The position numbers were made by a program, and so were the translations under genes. 64,000 nt of DNA from Tulasnella sp. 424 (Eukaryota; Basidiomycota; Agaricomycetes; Cantharellales; Tulasnellaceae), in the NCBI GenBank assembly GCA_019633425.1, contig WSUB01000004.1, forward strand, positions 248,001 through 312,000, in the 5' to 3' direction. Positions within the stretch are counted from its first letter, which is position 1, and the number at the start of each line of letters is the position of its first letter. This document shows positions 1 through 11,400 of this stretch, piece after piece. The notes beneath the pieces were generated by a model. That model was not told where the DNA came from. It worked only from the letters and a program-made list of their open reading frames with translations, and searched no databases.

Positions 1-786
1 CGCTACCCATCCGTCGCCATCGCCATCGCATGCATAGCACAGAGATCAAAAAGCTTCGATAAAAATGGGTAAAACGGTTGCCGATAATAACGGAGAGTTA
101 GCATTTAGTGCAGTCTCTGATGAGACGTCGATAGGTGAGATATGGCAACCACAGTTGGACAATTCCCTCGACGTGTGCACCCCGCGCTTGCCACATTGTC
201 TCAAATCCCAGTCATATGAGAAGCCCAATAGACCATTTGGAATCTTCCATCTTGATCCTTCCCAGTTCGGTATTGCGTGTCGCTTCAGGTGACCAGATAT
301 GTTTCGGATCAGTGGACGCATTTACCACTTCAGTAAGGAGCTGGTGAGCTTGATATCTCAATGATGTCGTTATGTAAATGGCGGTACTGGACGGGAGCTA
401 ATGTCTTCCGGAGAACAATGGTCTTTTGACCGAGTCAGGGGTTGAGAGATATTACGACCTGTCTAATACCAGACAGGCGGTGTTCTCGATTGAAGCCGCT
501 CAAGCTCAGAGTATGGAGTGAATGAAGGAGCCACTAAGCGCACTACTGCCTGCTGTCGTGAAAAGGTGACCCGACTTTAGGTCGAAACGGAAGGCTTTGA
601 ATGCGCTATCTTCGTACGTACTACGCGATTTGGCTTTCCGGAGCCGTCGCTCGGCTTCCCGTCTTCGGCGAGTCTCTTTCTCTGACCCAGGGAAGGCCCA
701 CGAGACTATTATTCGAGGAAAAAAGGCTTCCTACAGTGAGGGAAAGTTCAAGCTTGTTGTCGGCTAACGAACCAACGCCATACGAT
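1..786. other. Gene-free, degenerate sequence
   Basis: Only short ORFs on both strands, without splice-consistent continuation or recognisable motifs. I see no gene, RNA or clear repeat structure before the 560-bp repeat begins. It may be the left continuation of the same repeat-rich block. Confidence 0.5.
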
Positions 787-1354
787 ATTAATGTAGTAGG
801 GTCGCGCTTTTCGCGCCAAGCCCGTATATTGATAGCAAAGAATACATAGAACCAATTGCGGAGAAAGATATTATGCCGATGTACAGTACTAAATTTACCA
901 AGATCGTGTGTGCGGCTCAATCCTAAAGAGCTGATTCGAAAATTTAGCGGTAGTTGACGAAACGGAGCCATCACAACATGGCGTCAGGGCGGTGGCGCAT
1001 GTCGAAGCCGCTATAAATTCGACATTCTCGTCCTTTTTACTTGCGGACCCAATTTAGTATGCACGATACTCTAGGCTGTATGAGACAACAGGATGAACCA
1101 GTGCGATGCCATGTATCCAGACATATTTTGCCAGCCTTCAGCTTCGTAGAATGAATGAACCTGATTATCAATCAAACATCCCACCCTTCGACCAAACCCC
1201 AGACTTTGCCTCGTCGTCAGAAAGAGTACTAGTAATCTCAGTGTACCGAATTTTGAGTCGAGCAACGCCAAACACGAACCCATTGAATAGAAACAAAGAT
1301 CGAGCATGAGTAAATAGCACCCTACCCCTCATCTCAAATCGCCGATGGAAGCAG
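787..1354 (+). repeat. Dispersed ~560-bp repeat, copy 1
   Basis: This segment is clearly homologous, in the same orientation, to 12468-13029. Shared blocks in the same order include ATAGAACCAATTGCGGAG, AAGATCGTGTGTGCGG, AGACAACAGGATGAACCAG, CCTGATTATCAATCAAACAT and AGATCGAGCATGAGTAAATA. The copies differ by many substitutions and small indels, so they are old. There is no intact ORF and no obvious terminal inverted repeat, so it is most likely a non-autonomous element, a fragment, or an ancient segmental duplication. A third partial match to its left end occurs near 1965-2020. Confidence 0.8.
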
Positions 1355-1369
1355 TACTACTAGGGCTCC

Positions 1370-2170
1370 TAGCGGATCGGATGATCCGCAGAATCCGTCG
1401 GATTTCGGATTCGGATTTCGGATGCGGTTCCAGGTATGGTAAGGCCTTAATCCGGCGGACAGAATCCGTCAGATTAGCGGATGGAACGGACGGGTCAAGC
1501 AGCTAGTTCTGGCGACAAATGAAGGCCCGGAAACTGTACCGTCTCGCTCTAACGCCAGATTTCTGCGCATTTCCAGCACCCAATCACCCATCTAAACTGC
1601 CTACCGCTAGTTTTCCGTGCCTTCAATACTATGAGATGTTCCCTGACCTCTTGGGGGGCAGGTCCCACCCCCAAGTGAATCAGCGTGCTTACCAATGACA
1701 ACGAGAGCTCAAACACTAGTGGTCGTATATTGAGCTAAGCAATAGGTCAAAATCTATTAAATAATCATCGTTATTGGTAGTATCTATACCTTTCCACCTA
1801 GCAAAGCAAGGATCCAACGGATTGAAACGGATGGTCGGATATCTGAGCCTTGGATTCGGATCATCAACTACCACTTGTGGCGATGACAAGCCATCCTGGT
1901 CACGCCATTTGCATGTAACACTTCCTCAAATTCCATGTGGCGCCATCACTAAAAACCCACTACTAATGTAGCGGGAATTACGCGGTAGGGTCGCGCTCCG
2001 CATGCCAGGCCCGCTATATTGGGAGTGGATTGAAAATTAGCTGAACTAGAATCTACTTACAAGCACTTCTGCGATGCCTATGATATCACCAGATCGTTGC
2101 CTAAAACAGTCACTCAGATCCGTTTCATCGGATCCAACATTGACGTGGTTTACGTCGGATTGCTCTGTAC
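1370..2170. repeat. CGGAT/ATCCG-rich patch with a partial third copy of the 560-bp repeat start
   Basis: Between 1370 and 1500 the words CGGAT, GGATC and ATCCG recur every few bases on both strands. Further scattered copies occur at about 1800-1865 and 2110-2155. Such subterminal motif clusters are common in DNA transposons, but I see no transposase here. Around 1965-2020 the sequence resembles the first ~60 bases of the 560-bp repeat (AATGTAGCGGGAATTACGCG, then a CCAGGCCCGCTATATTG-like block). Confidence 0.45.
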
Positions 2171-2364
2171 GTCATTCTGACAAGACACAAAGAAAAATGA
2201 AATTGAAGTGCTGAACCGGTGGACTGGTTTGCCCTTCCTAACATAAAAAGATCGTGAGGATACAGACCTTAACATCCAAGATCCCTGTATAGTCTTGACA
2301 AATCAGCATCTCCTAAGGCATTTAGCTGAAATACAATTGTTAAAGTGATTCTGTGAGTGAGATG

Positions 2365-2470
2365 AAAAAAAAAAAAAAAAAAGGAATCGAACCCCCCTCA
2401 GTGGGACATGGCCAACGAGCGGAGTTAAGCGGAGGAGGGAGACACTTCATAACCAGGCAGACCTAATTGA
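2365..2470 (-). repeat. tRNA-like B-box sequence next to poly(A)/poly(T), SINE-like
   Basis: On the minus strand the sequence GGGTTCGATTCC (2383-2394) fits the RNA polymerase III box B consensus. It is followed directly by 18 T (an A18 run on the plus strand, 2365-2382). No convincing box A lies at the right distance and no cloverleaf folds, so this is not a functional tRNA gene. A tRNA-derived SINE tail or fragment is the best guess, with low certainty. Confidence 0.3.
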
Positions 2471-2479
2471 GCATGGGCA

Positions 2480-3780
2480 GAATTCAATGCCCTGATTGCA
2501 TTAAGCCAAGGGGCATGTGAGTCAGGTCTCACATCCCAGGATTATTTGAGTTGCTGGCAAGTGGTCACATAGTGATGAATAAGAAGCAATAGGGACATAA
2601 AATATGAGTGTATTACAAGCAATCATCATTACTGCAGTACACATGCACATCAGAACTCCCTTGGTATACACATAAGACAAAAAAAAAAGAAGATCCCAGC
2701 AACACTCAAGAAAAGGTGCGGTCATAAGGGTGACCCAAGGATTTGGGTATGAATACAAGCTGCCATAGGGCATGGGTTACCTCAGGGGTGGAAGCTCATC
2801 ACAGCATGGAGCCATCTTGCTGATGTTGGCGGATCATGGATAGTTCCCCATCCAGCTTCAACCGGGACAAAGGACCTGGGCTTCTGGATGAATTCATTGG
2901 CTTCTCTTCACATCAGCCTCATGGTTTGAAGCTGGTGGATAACTCCCAACTCCTGGACAGACAGAAGGGAAGGGTCGAAACATTGGACGGGCTGAGATGG
3001 CCGCTGTGGGGCTTGCCATTGGTTGGGCGATCAGACAGGGAGTCACAGACAAGAGCCGATAACACCAGGGTCATCAGAGGCCTAAACCTGGAGTGCTCCC
3101 AGAATACACAGCAGAATACTGTTATCCAGCACATCATTACTCCTCTCTGTTCACTCTGTCAGCTCCCTTCTGTAGGTGTGGCTTTCGAAGAAGATACTGC
3201 AGATCCTCCTTCATGATCATGAGGGTTGGAACTACTGGTTTTAATTGATTGCAAGGCTAACTTAATTTACCCCCCTGACCTAGTACCATTTTGTTACCAA
3301 ATATAATATTCCCTTATTCATTGTCTGATGGGAAATTTGGGGTCACAGAGGATAAGAGAATCGCGGCTCCCCTGTATTTGTTTTATTTCCCCATGGAGAA
3401 CCCACATTTTAGTTTAAATATTAGTTCAATCACTAGCTACAGTGAAATACGATGGAGTCCTACAATTAAATAATTCCCCTGGGAATAACTGTCCTCCACT
3501 CTCCAAGAATAACTCCAACACTGCTACCCTTGCACAAGCCACTTATCTCTTTGATGCACTCTGTCACCCAGAATTAAGACCACAATATCAGCCAGGGTCA
3601 CGGATGGTGCAAACAATCAAATTAGGAATCACCCGTGTGTTCCCCACATCAAGACAGCCCTGAGTTCCTGAATCATTTCTCAAATCTCCAGCCATTAACC
3701 GGTGGCTTGCCGGCCTTTATGTCCAGCTCACATTCCCTCCTAGCTTGATCCACAAAAACAACCTCGACCCTATTTCACCT
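2480..3780. other. Non-coding or degenerate stretch
   Basis: The ORFs here (for example 2836-3216 plus) have no motif, no supporting introns and compete with ORFs on the other strand. I see nothing I can support as a gene. AT content is higher than in the gene-dense part of the window. Confidence 0.4.
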
Positions 3781-3835
3781 TCACTGTATAAAACAACACT
3801 CAATTCTCTGTCTTGGCCAGATCCATCACCATCAT

Positions 3836-3979
3836 ATGAGAATATATCACCAGCACTTCCCATCCGTCAAAGCTAACAATGTAGGTAACAAGGAGAACTC
3901 GGAGGAGGACTTGGAGGAGGACTTGGAGGAGGACTTGGAGGGGGACTCAGAGGATGGCTCAGATGCTATGGAAGCCTAG
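3836..3979 (+). CDS. Small acidic ORF with EEDL repeats (47 aa)
   Basis: An ATG at 3836 opens a 47-residue frame ending in TAG at 3979. Its second half is acidic, with three copies of EEDL and then a degenerate tail, encoded by a 12-bp tandem repeat at 3901-3948. A TATA-like sequence (TGTATAAAAC) lies about 45 bases upstream at 3785-3794, and the leader is CA/CT-rich as in fungal promoters. It could equally be the end of a decayed transposon protein. No family is recognised. Confidence 0.3.
   Translation: MRIYHQHFPSVKANNVGNKENSEEDLEEDLEEDLEGDSEDGSDAMEA
3901..3960 (+). repeat. 12-bp minisatellite (GGAGGAGGACTT)
   Basis: Three exact copies of GGAGGAGGACTT (3901-3936) are followed by one imperfect copy (3937-3948) and a more degenerate one to 3960. 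The unit keeps the reading frame of the small acidic ORF, adding EEDL per copy. Confidence 0.85.
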
Positions 3980-6900
3980 TTCCTGTTCACGTCAAATTGG
4001 GGTGTTGTTTTATGTAGTAATAGTAGCCGTTGGTCTTGCATGATGCCCTCTTTTCTTTGTTTCTTTTTCCCCTTCGTTTTGCTATATATCAAAGAAGGTC
4101 AGGTCCAGCCTCACCTCAGCTGAAATCACAACGCCTTCCGAGATCCGTTCCGCGTGACTTTGAGCATGTGACATGACCCGAAAACCCTTGCAAAACCACA
4201 TGACTTTTTTTACTAAGCGGGCAATAGAGTGGGAACAAGCATATCACGTGAAAATTGCGCGACTTTCAAAAAAACACGTGGCACCACCCCCTTAAAACCC
4301 TCTACTAACGTAGCAGGAATAATGTCCCCCTTCCCTTGTGGTGACATCGGAGATTTCGACTCTTGCTGCACTTTGCCCGTCTCGAGTTATTCACCAATTA
4401 CTCGACCCATGTCTCCGCTTGCTGCCGAGATTTAAGGTGAGTGCATGCTGACGTCCCTGCCTTCATTGATTTCGCCGAGTCCGCTCGGATCCAAACGCAA
4501 GCCACAGCGGCTCTCAAGATACACTCAGCATTAAGTGATCGCCCGGGTGCACCTGAGCTCTATGTTAGTCACCATGGACGTCAGAGTGGATGACGTAGAC
4601 ATTTATTCAGTAAGGACCTTCATCACTCCAGTCGGCTCCGGCGATCGTATGCTTCCTTAGATCGACTCCCCCCCCCCCCCAATCCAAATACTCTCGATAC
4701 CTCGTCAAAGCTCCGATTCGAAGTTATTTCACTCTTCAAATAGGGAGCTGCCGAAAGTGGGAGCCATTCGATGCGCGCAAAGCTGGGAAACCCTGCAGCT
4801 CCCTGGGTTCAAATACGTGTGTCCAACGTTATTAAGAAGCGCATATCATTGATAGCGACAGTCCTCGGCTACCATTACTACAGTGTGGAAGACTCTTCAT
4901 CGTGGATTTTGACTGGGATTGGGGAGTGGGGAGTGGCTGATAATGAGGGTGGCTGGGTTTGAACGGCGACGTAGGTTGAGTGGCGGAACGGAGAATGGAC
5001 ACGAACGTGGAGGCGCACCAATGGACAGCAGGCCGACCTTTAGACTGCCCCAAACGTGATTAAGTACGAAGCACCTTCTCTCAAAAGTGCCGTCAGATGA
5101 ACCCAAGGGCGCCTTCTGTTGGCATGATCGACCTGGAGGGCTCCAACGCCGGCCGTCGTGACGCTTAGTGCTCTTCATCCCCACGGACAGAGGCTTATCT
5201 CAATGCACGTAGCAATTCTGTATGCCGGAGGAAGGGCTTCTTGCTGGTGGGCGTTGGTCATCCTGCGGCTGGAGTAGTGTAGACACTTCCTCAGTACTGG
5301 ACGTCGTTGGATGTGGACGTCATTATGAGTATAAGCGTAGACATAGCGACATGTACCAACCGATGGACGCTGCGAGCTTATTACAATAAATAGGCACAAA
5401 TGACTCGGGGAAATTCAATTCAACCCGAACAACGACTTTTGTAATAGAGAAGTGAGTGACGTCACCGCGCAGGTCATCGTGGCAAGAATACTTCGGGCTT
5501 GTCCTATATCAACTCCTTCTCCTCCTCCAAGATGGTTTGTCACAATAACCGAAACATGCCTAACTGCAATGCGCACGTACGTTATCCTAGATAGGTGCCT
5601 GTTCTACACGGAAGAGAAAGATATCTAGCCATGTACTCCGAGCTCGTCACGGTGGACTCTAATCGGCTGTGGCCCACTCCTCAGCAATCTAACAACCCAC
5701 CGCCGCGGGGAGCCTTGTAACGCATAAAAATACACCCCAAGAGCCCATCCCACATATACACCTCGTGTCAATCCCCACTGCGTCGCACCGCAAAACAGCA
5801 TGGCAGAAAACGCACTCAGGGGGGGGGGGGTTGATAAGACAAGCAGGCATCCGACACGATGAGCTACAGAGCCCTAAGGCCGGGGAGGTCTAATAGAGGG
5901 CGGGGACGGTACTTGGAAGACGGGATGGAAAAAGAAGAGGGAGGAAGGGATCACCTGCGAAGCGCCTGAAAGCCGACCCCCTCCGATTGTGTATAACGCA
6001 ATCTACTAACGGAGAGAAGGTAAATAGGAAACCATCTATGGATGCAATAGAGTACTTAGAGGAATCAAGACACCCTTCGTTAACTTGTCGTAAAACGTAT
6101 AACTAGATTTCAAGCATCATGGTGCGTTTAATGCAGCAAGAGTTACTCGACGCGTCTCACCCAACCCACCTCCCACTTTAAACCCAACTCGGAGGCACTG
6201 AGTTGCGACTTGAGTTAGAACAAGCCTAGCCCTGTGCATTCTGTTTGTCGTTGCGACCTGGTCATTGAACTTGACGCAAATGTAACGACCCTAGTTGCGA
6301 TTTCTTCATCCACTCTTGGATCACCACGGTACCAGCTTCGTGCAATTAGCAAACCTGGCGGCACCCCGTGCGTATTCAATTAACGGTATAGGTCAAAGTC
6401 ACGCGTTCTAGAAGAAGTGACAAGATAAGAGAGCCTTTTCAAATTTCTCTTGGGGAACCCTATTTCGTGTATGAAAATCACTAATGATACCTGGACTGCT
6501 GATGTCGCCCGGGATTACGGGGAATGCTAGATGATCCTCCCATTCTTGCTTGTATAGTACTTTCGTTTTCCCTTCCCTCAGTGGTGGTGCGTCTGATTCG
6601 ATTACACATGCAATGTTCGCTTCTAGAGCAAGTCTGTCGCATCTCGCGGACCTGGAAGACCGTTCGATTCGGATACGAGCTCGAGCAGCACAGGTTTTTC
6701 GCGTCCAAATTGGGCGCTAGGCGTTCGTTAGTTGATGAACAAGTGAGACTTGTCGATTAGGGGACGAGCGGACTTGCAACGTGTGGTCCCTCGACTTGCT
6801 TCTCAGTAGAACTCCGCTGAAAGAGCACGCTTCCTTCTGACTTTGTGAAGTTTCGCCACCGATTCTTCTTGGTATTAGTGAGGATAGAGCAAGGCCAATA

Positions 6901-8453
6901 TGAGATCACCCATCCTTACAAATGCGGTTCAGAGCCTATGGCCCCCAATTCCCCACAACACGGCTTTCAAAAGACTCTAGACAGAACCTTTGGCCCGGTC
7001 CACATGCTCTAGGTGCTGATAGAAGTATTCTAGCTTGAAATCACACTCCTTTTCCCCATTTTTACTCGTAAATTTCAAGGTCGGGAGTCCAGAACACATG
7101 AATGGCTTTAGAGTATGGACCTGAACAAGGTGGAGGTGTTGCCTCCGTATTGCCGTGTGCTTTGCAAGCGTTTCCTTCTTGTCGCCTGTTGCGATAATAT
7201 TCACGATATTTTTCCTAAGGTAAGAATTCACACCACCGCCAGTAGTCTGGTTCGAGGCTCTCGATGTTTTGTTGTAGCGATACGATGAAAGTACTTGCCG
7301 GGTGTGGGCGGCCGGACTGTGATAGAGCTTCCAGGGGTGCATTCGAAGGAGAACCTACAAGTTCCAAGCAATACCCGGCAATCAAGTCCGTACTGTACTC
7401 AAAGCAAATATCTCAAAAGGAGTTTTCCTCGCTTCTTTATTAGTGCTTCCTTTCGTCATTTCCGAAGTAGCATGAGGGCGGAGGTGGAGAGTGACCCTCA
7501 AACAGCCACGAAGCCCGCGACCCAATCTGGCTAGTCAGCTCACTTGTCGTTCGAAAGGGTGCAACTGATCCGGTATATCGCCATTCGCGGGAAACTGGGG
7601 AGTGGTGTTGATCCCGCACTGAGTTCGGCTGGGGACCAGCCACGCTCTTCCAAACCGATCCCCAAATCGAAATGAACACCGTCCCGTGAGCTCTATCTCC
7701 CTCCAGCGAGTATTAGGTACAGAGATGCCTGTTTGGTCTTGCGGGGAGCTTATGCGTTGTGTTTTCGAAATTGAGGCCTATTCTTTTGGAAGGATATAGC
7801 CAGATCCGGCTCCTGGGCCGTGGTAAGATGCTCCGAGCATTATTCGGGGCAACATTCTCGATCGTTGGGAGTTGACCGGGGGCTAGCTTACAAGGAGTGG
7901 AATAGATTGAAACTTTTGGATGGAACGGTCTGCATAAATTGGGGCTCTCCTTGCGCCGTGAGAGGAGCGAAGCCGAACAAACTAGAGCACGCACAGCTAA
8001 ACGCAGAGTGTTCGTTTTCCATCACCACTCGCACAAGTTGTCACCCCGCTCCATGAACTCCCTCGACTAGCTCTTCGAAAATAAGACCCTTCGTTTTCGC
8101 TGCGGACAACCCAGATCTACCCGCGATGCAGGAAGGTGGTTGCAGTGCAAGGGGGTGGAGCGTCTAAAGCCTCAAGTGCAACATTTCTGCCGAAATTCTG
8201 CGGTGAAAACACATGGTAGAAGTGCGACGAGGACAGGCGGTATTGGCGAAAAGTACTTATAGCCGGTTGGAGATATGAGGGGCTTAGGTACGTTGCGTTC
8301 CTGACTTTTGAACGGTGGAAGAAATCGCTGACTTTGGTCTAATCCTCCAGGACACCTCCCCCTCATCTCTGTTTATCACAAAGCCTTGGCCTCATAACCG
8401 TCTGTACCCCTTTCTGCCTGATCATCTTTCAACCGTACACGACTTAGCTCGAC
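3980..8453. other. Gene-poor stretch upstream of the kinase-TPR gene
   Basis: About 4.5 kb without a supportable gene. It contains a 13-C run (4668-4680), a 12-G run (5819-5830) and a short motif near 4300-4320 (CTACTAACGTAGCAGGAATA) that echoes the one at about 1958-1980. ORFs such as 6977-7342 minus have no recognisable motif or splice pattern. It is probably decayed transposon and intergenic DNA. Confidence 0.4.
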
Positions 8454-11400
8454 ATGGCGGACAGCCTGCCACACCAGCCCACGGGACCTCAAAGCCAACC
8501 CAAGGCTAACGCGGTAAGTCCTCCCCATACGCGAAGGCAGAAGTACGCCCTGACGTGGAACCTTTAAGCGGGAGATTCTCAACAAAATGTCCCTGCACCG
8601 AATCGACCCTACTACAATCAAAATAACAGACCCCAAACCATTTGCAAAAGGCGGGCAAGGCACGATCGTCGTTGGAACTAGAATTCTCCCTGAAGAAGCC
8701 CCGACATCGAACCCTGAACAGTTCCCGAAAACGTTCCTTGAAACGAAATTGGCGATAAAGAAGTTCGAATGGAGTCGTAAGGATGCCGAAGTATCGGCCA
8801 AGTTTTTTAATGTATGGTCGTCTTCATAAATTTCCTTCATTATTCTAATTGCCCCCACACGAGTCTTTCGCCTACGAGCTTAGTATAATGGCGAACCTGT
8901 TCCACCTCAACATTATCCGATTCGTCGGTTTTGTTGAGGACCTGGAGAAGGGCGACGCTTGGATCGTTTTGCCTTGGGAAGGGAACGGAAACGTTCGAGA
9001 GTTTCTGGCGTCCGGCGAGTGGGACATTCCCGAACGTTTATCCTTAGTGAGCGAGTGTCATCCCTACCATCGTTCAATTTTCTGAACAGACCATCGACTT
9101 AGATTCGCGATGTTAGCGAAGGGGTGGAGTACTTACACACGAGACAACCTCCGATCTGCCACGGCGACCTCAAGTCGGTGAGTCCGTCAAGCAGTCGTTG
9201 GAGATGCTGTGAACTCATCGACCGGTGTTTCAGTTGAACATCCTAGTCAATTCCTCGTACCACGCAGTGATCACGGATTTTGGATCGGCCCGGACTCAAG
9301 GAAGCGTCGACGCAACGACAGACTCGGATGACCGTGGCCCGGAGCCACCACGCCAAATAAACATCGACGACCTCGTCCAAGAACTGATACCTCCAATAAT
9401 CAAATTTGACCAATCTACCTTGGAGCTCACTTTAACGGGAGCTGGGTATTCCTTGCGGTGGACAGCCCCTGAGGTACTGCGCGATGGGCCCGGGGCCCAG
9501 GATTTACGCAGCGATATGTGGGCACTGGGCTGGATATGTTGGGAGGTAAGCACGCTATGGGGTGGAGGATCTTCACCGCCTTTTGCTCACGTATATGACT
9601 GTACTTTAGATCTTCACCGGAAAAATCCCGTTCGAAGAACTCAGAGGCGAGAGCGTGGTTATATCGACAGTTCTAAAAGAAAAATTGCCAGCAATCCGGC
9701 AGCAAGTTGACCTATCCCAGGTCTTGAGATTGTGCAGTTTAATAATGGACTGTTGGATGTCGAATCCAGTGAAGAGGATAGATGCACCCACGTTTCGGCG
9801 AAAGCTTCGCTTCATGGTGAGCACCTTCATTGAGGACTACATCACCGATTGTTAAACGAGCAGGCGTACCAGCCATCCTCGACCCCTTCGGCCGATAGGC
9901 CTGGCGGTGCGAAGGTACGATCCGCAGCACTGTTGCATGAATTAGGTACGATGTATCGGCTTCAGGATAATTACGCGGTCGCCGAGGCGCACTATCAGTC
10001 GGCCATCGAGGTTGCGACTCAGACGAAGGATGACAGAGCGAAGGCGGACGCGCTGTACGAGCTCGGAGACGTCTACAGGGCTCAATCGAGGTATCAAGAG
10101 GCGATGGAAGTGTCGAGGGAATCACATGAGATCCACTCTCGCATTGGGAACAACCTGGGGGCGGCGAACGCACTGCTCGGCCTGGGGAGTATCTATCCCA
10201 CTCAGTCGAGGTATCAAGAGGCGGAAGAGGCTCTCATAGAGGCACACGAGATTCACTCTCGCATCGGGAACGACCTGGGTGCGGCGCACGCGTTGGACGG
10301 TCTGGGGGAGATCTACCGTGAACAGTCGAGGAATCGAGAGGCGGAGAAGGCTTTAACGGAGGCGCATGAGATCCACTCTCGCATCGGGACCGACCTGGGT
10401 GCCGCGAACGCGTTGAACGGTCTGGGGGAGATCTACCGTGCACAGTCGAGGNNNNNNNNNNACTCTCGCATCGGGACCGACCTGGGTGCCGCGAACGCGT
10501 TGAACGGTCTGGGGGAGATCTACCGTGCACAGTCGAGGAATCGAGGGGCGGAGAAGGCTTTCACGGAGGCACATGAGATCCACTCTCGCATCGGGACCGA
10601 CCTGGGTGCCGCGAACGCGTTGAACGGTCTGGGGGAGATCTACCGTGCACAGTCGAGGTATCAAGAGGCGGAGAAGGCTTTCACGGAGGCGCATGAGATC
10701 CGCTCTCGCATCGGGGACAACCTGGGTGCCGCGAACGCGTTGAACGGTCTGGGGAACACCTATCGCGCTCAGTCGAGGAATCGAGAGGCGGAGAAAGCTT
10801 TCACGGAGGCGCATGAGATCCACTCTCGCATCGGGAACGACCTGGGTGCCGCGAACGCGTTGAACGGTCTGGGGGAGATCTACCGTGCACAGTCGAGGAA
10901 TCGAGGGGCGGAGAAGGCTTTCACGGAGGCACATGAGATCCACTCTCGCATCGGGAACGACATGGGTGCCGCGAACGCGTTGGACTGTCTGGGGAACACC
11001 TATCGTGCACAGTCGAGGAATCGAGAGGCGGAGAAGGCTTTCACGGAGGCGCATGAGATCCACTCTCGCATCGAGAACGATATGGGTGCCGCGAACGCGT
11101 TGAACGGTCTGGGGGAGATCTACCGTGCACAGTCGAGGAATCGAGAGGCTGAGAAGGCTTTCACGGAGGCGCATGAGATCCACTCTCGCATCGGAAGCGT
11201 CCTGGGTGGGGCGAACGCGTTGCTCGGCTTGGGTAATACCCATCGCGCTCAGTCAAGGAATTCCGAGGCTGCGAAGGCTTTCAACGACGCTCACAACATC
11301 TACTCTCGCATTGGAGACACCTTCGGTATCGGCAACGCATTACGCAGCTTCGCACTCCTCTATAACAACCAGAACAGATACGACGCTGCGGAGGCGTCCT

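Noticed and set aside
621..974. 117-aa minus ORF overlapping the left repeat
   Set aside because: It lies partly in the 560-bp repeat, is not preserved in the second copy, and shows no domain.
2383..2480. A complete tRNA gene
   Set aside because: Box B is good but there is no correctly spaced box A, no anticodon arm and no acceptor stem.
3901..3960. CRISPR-like repeats
   Set aside because: The 12-bp units are directly adjacent without spacers and are coding-like. This is a minisatellite in a eukaryote.
6977..7342. 121-aa minus ORF in the gene-poor stretch
   Set aside because: No recognisable motif, no splice-compatible neighbours and no promoter signal. It could be a decayed fragment but is not supportable as a gene.
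10353..11243. A 296-codon antisense ORF through the TPR array
   Set aside because: The 120-bp unit is a multiple of three, so one antisense frame stays open by repetition. It has no start context or motif and mirrors the TPR code.
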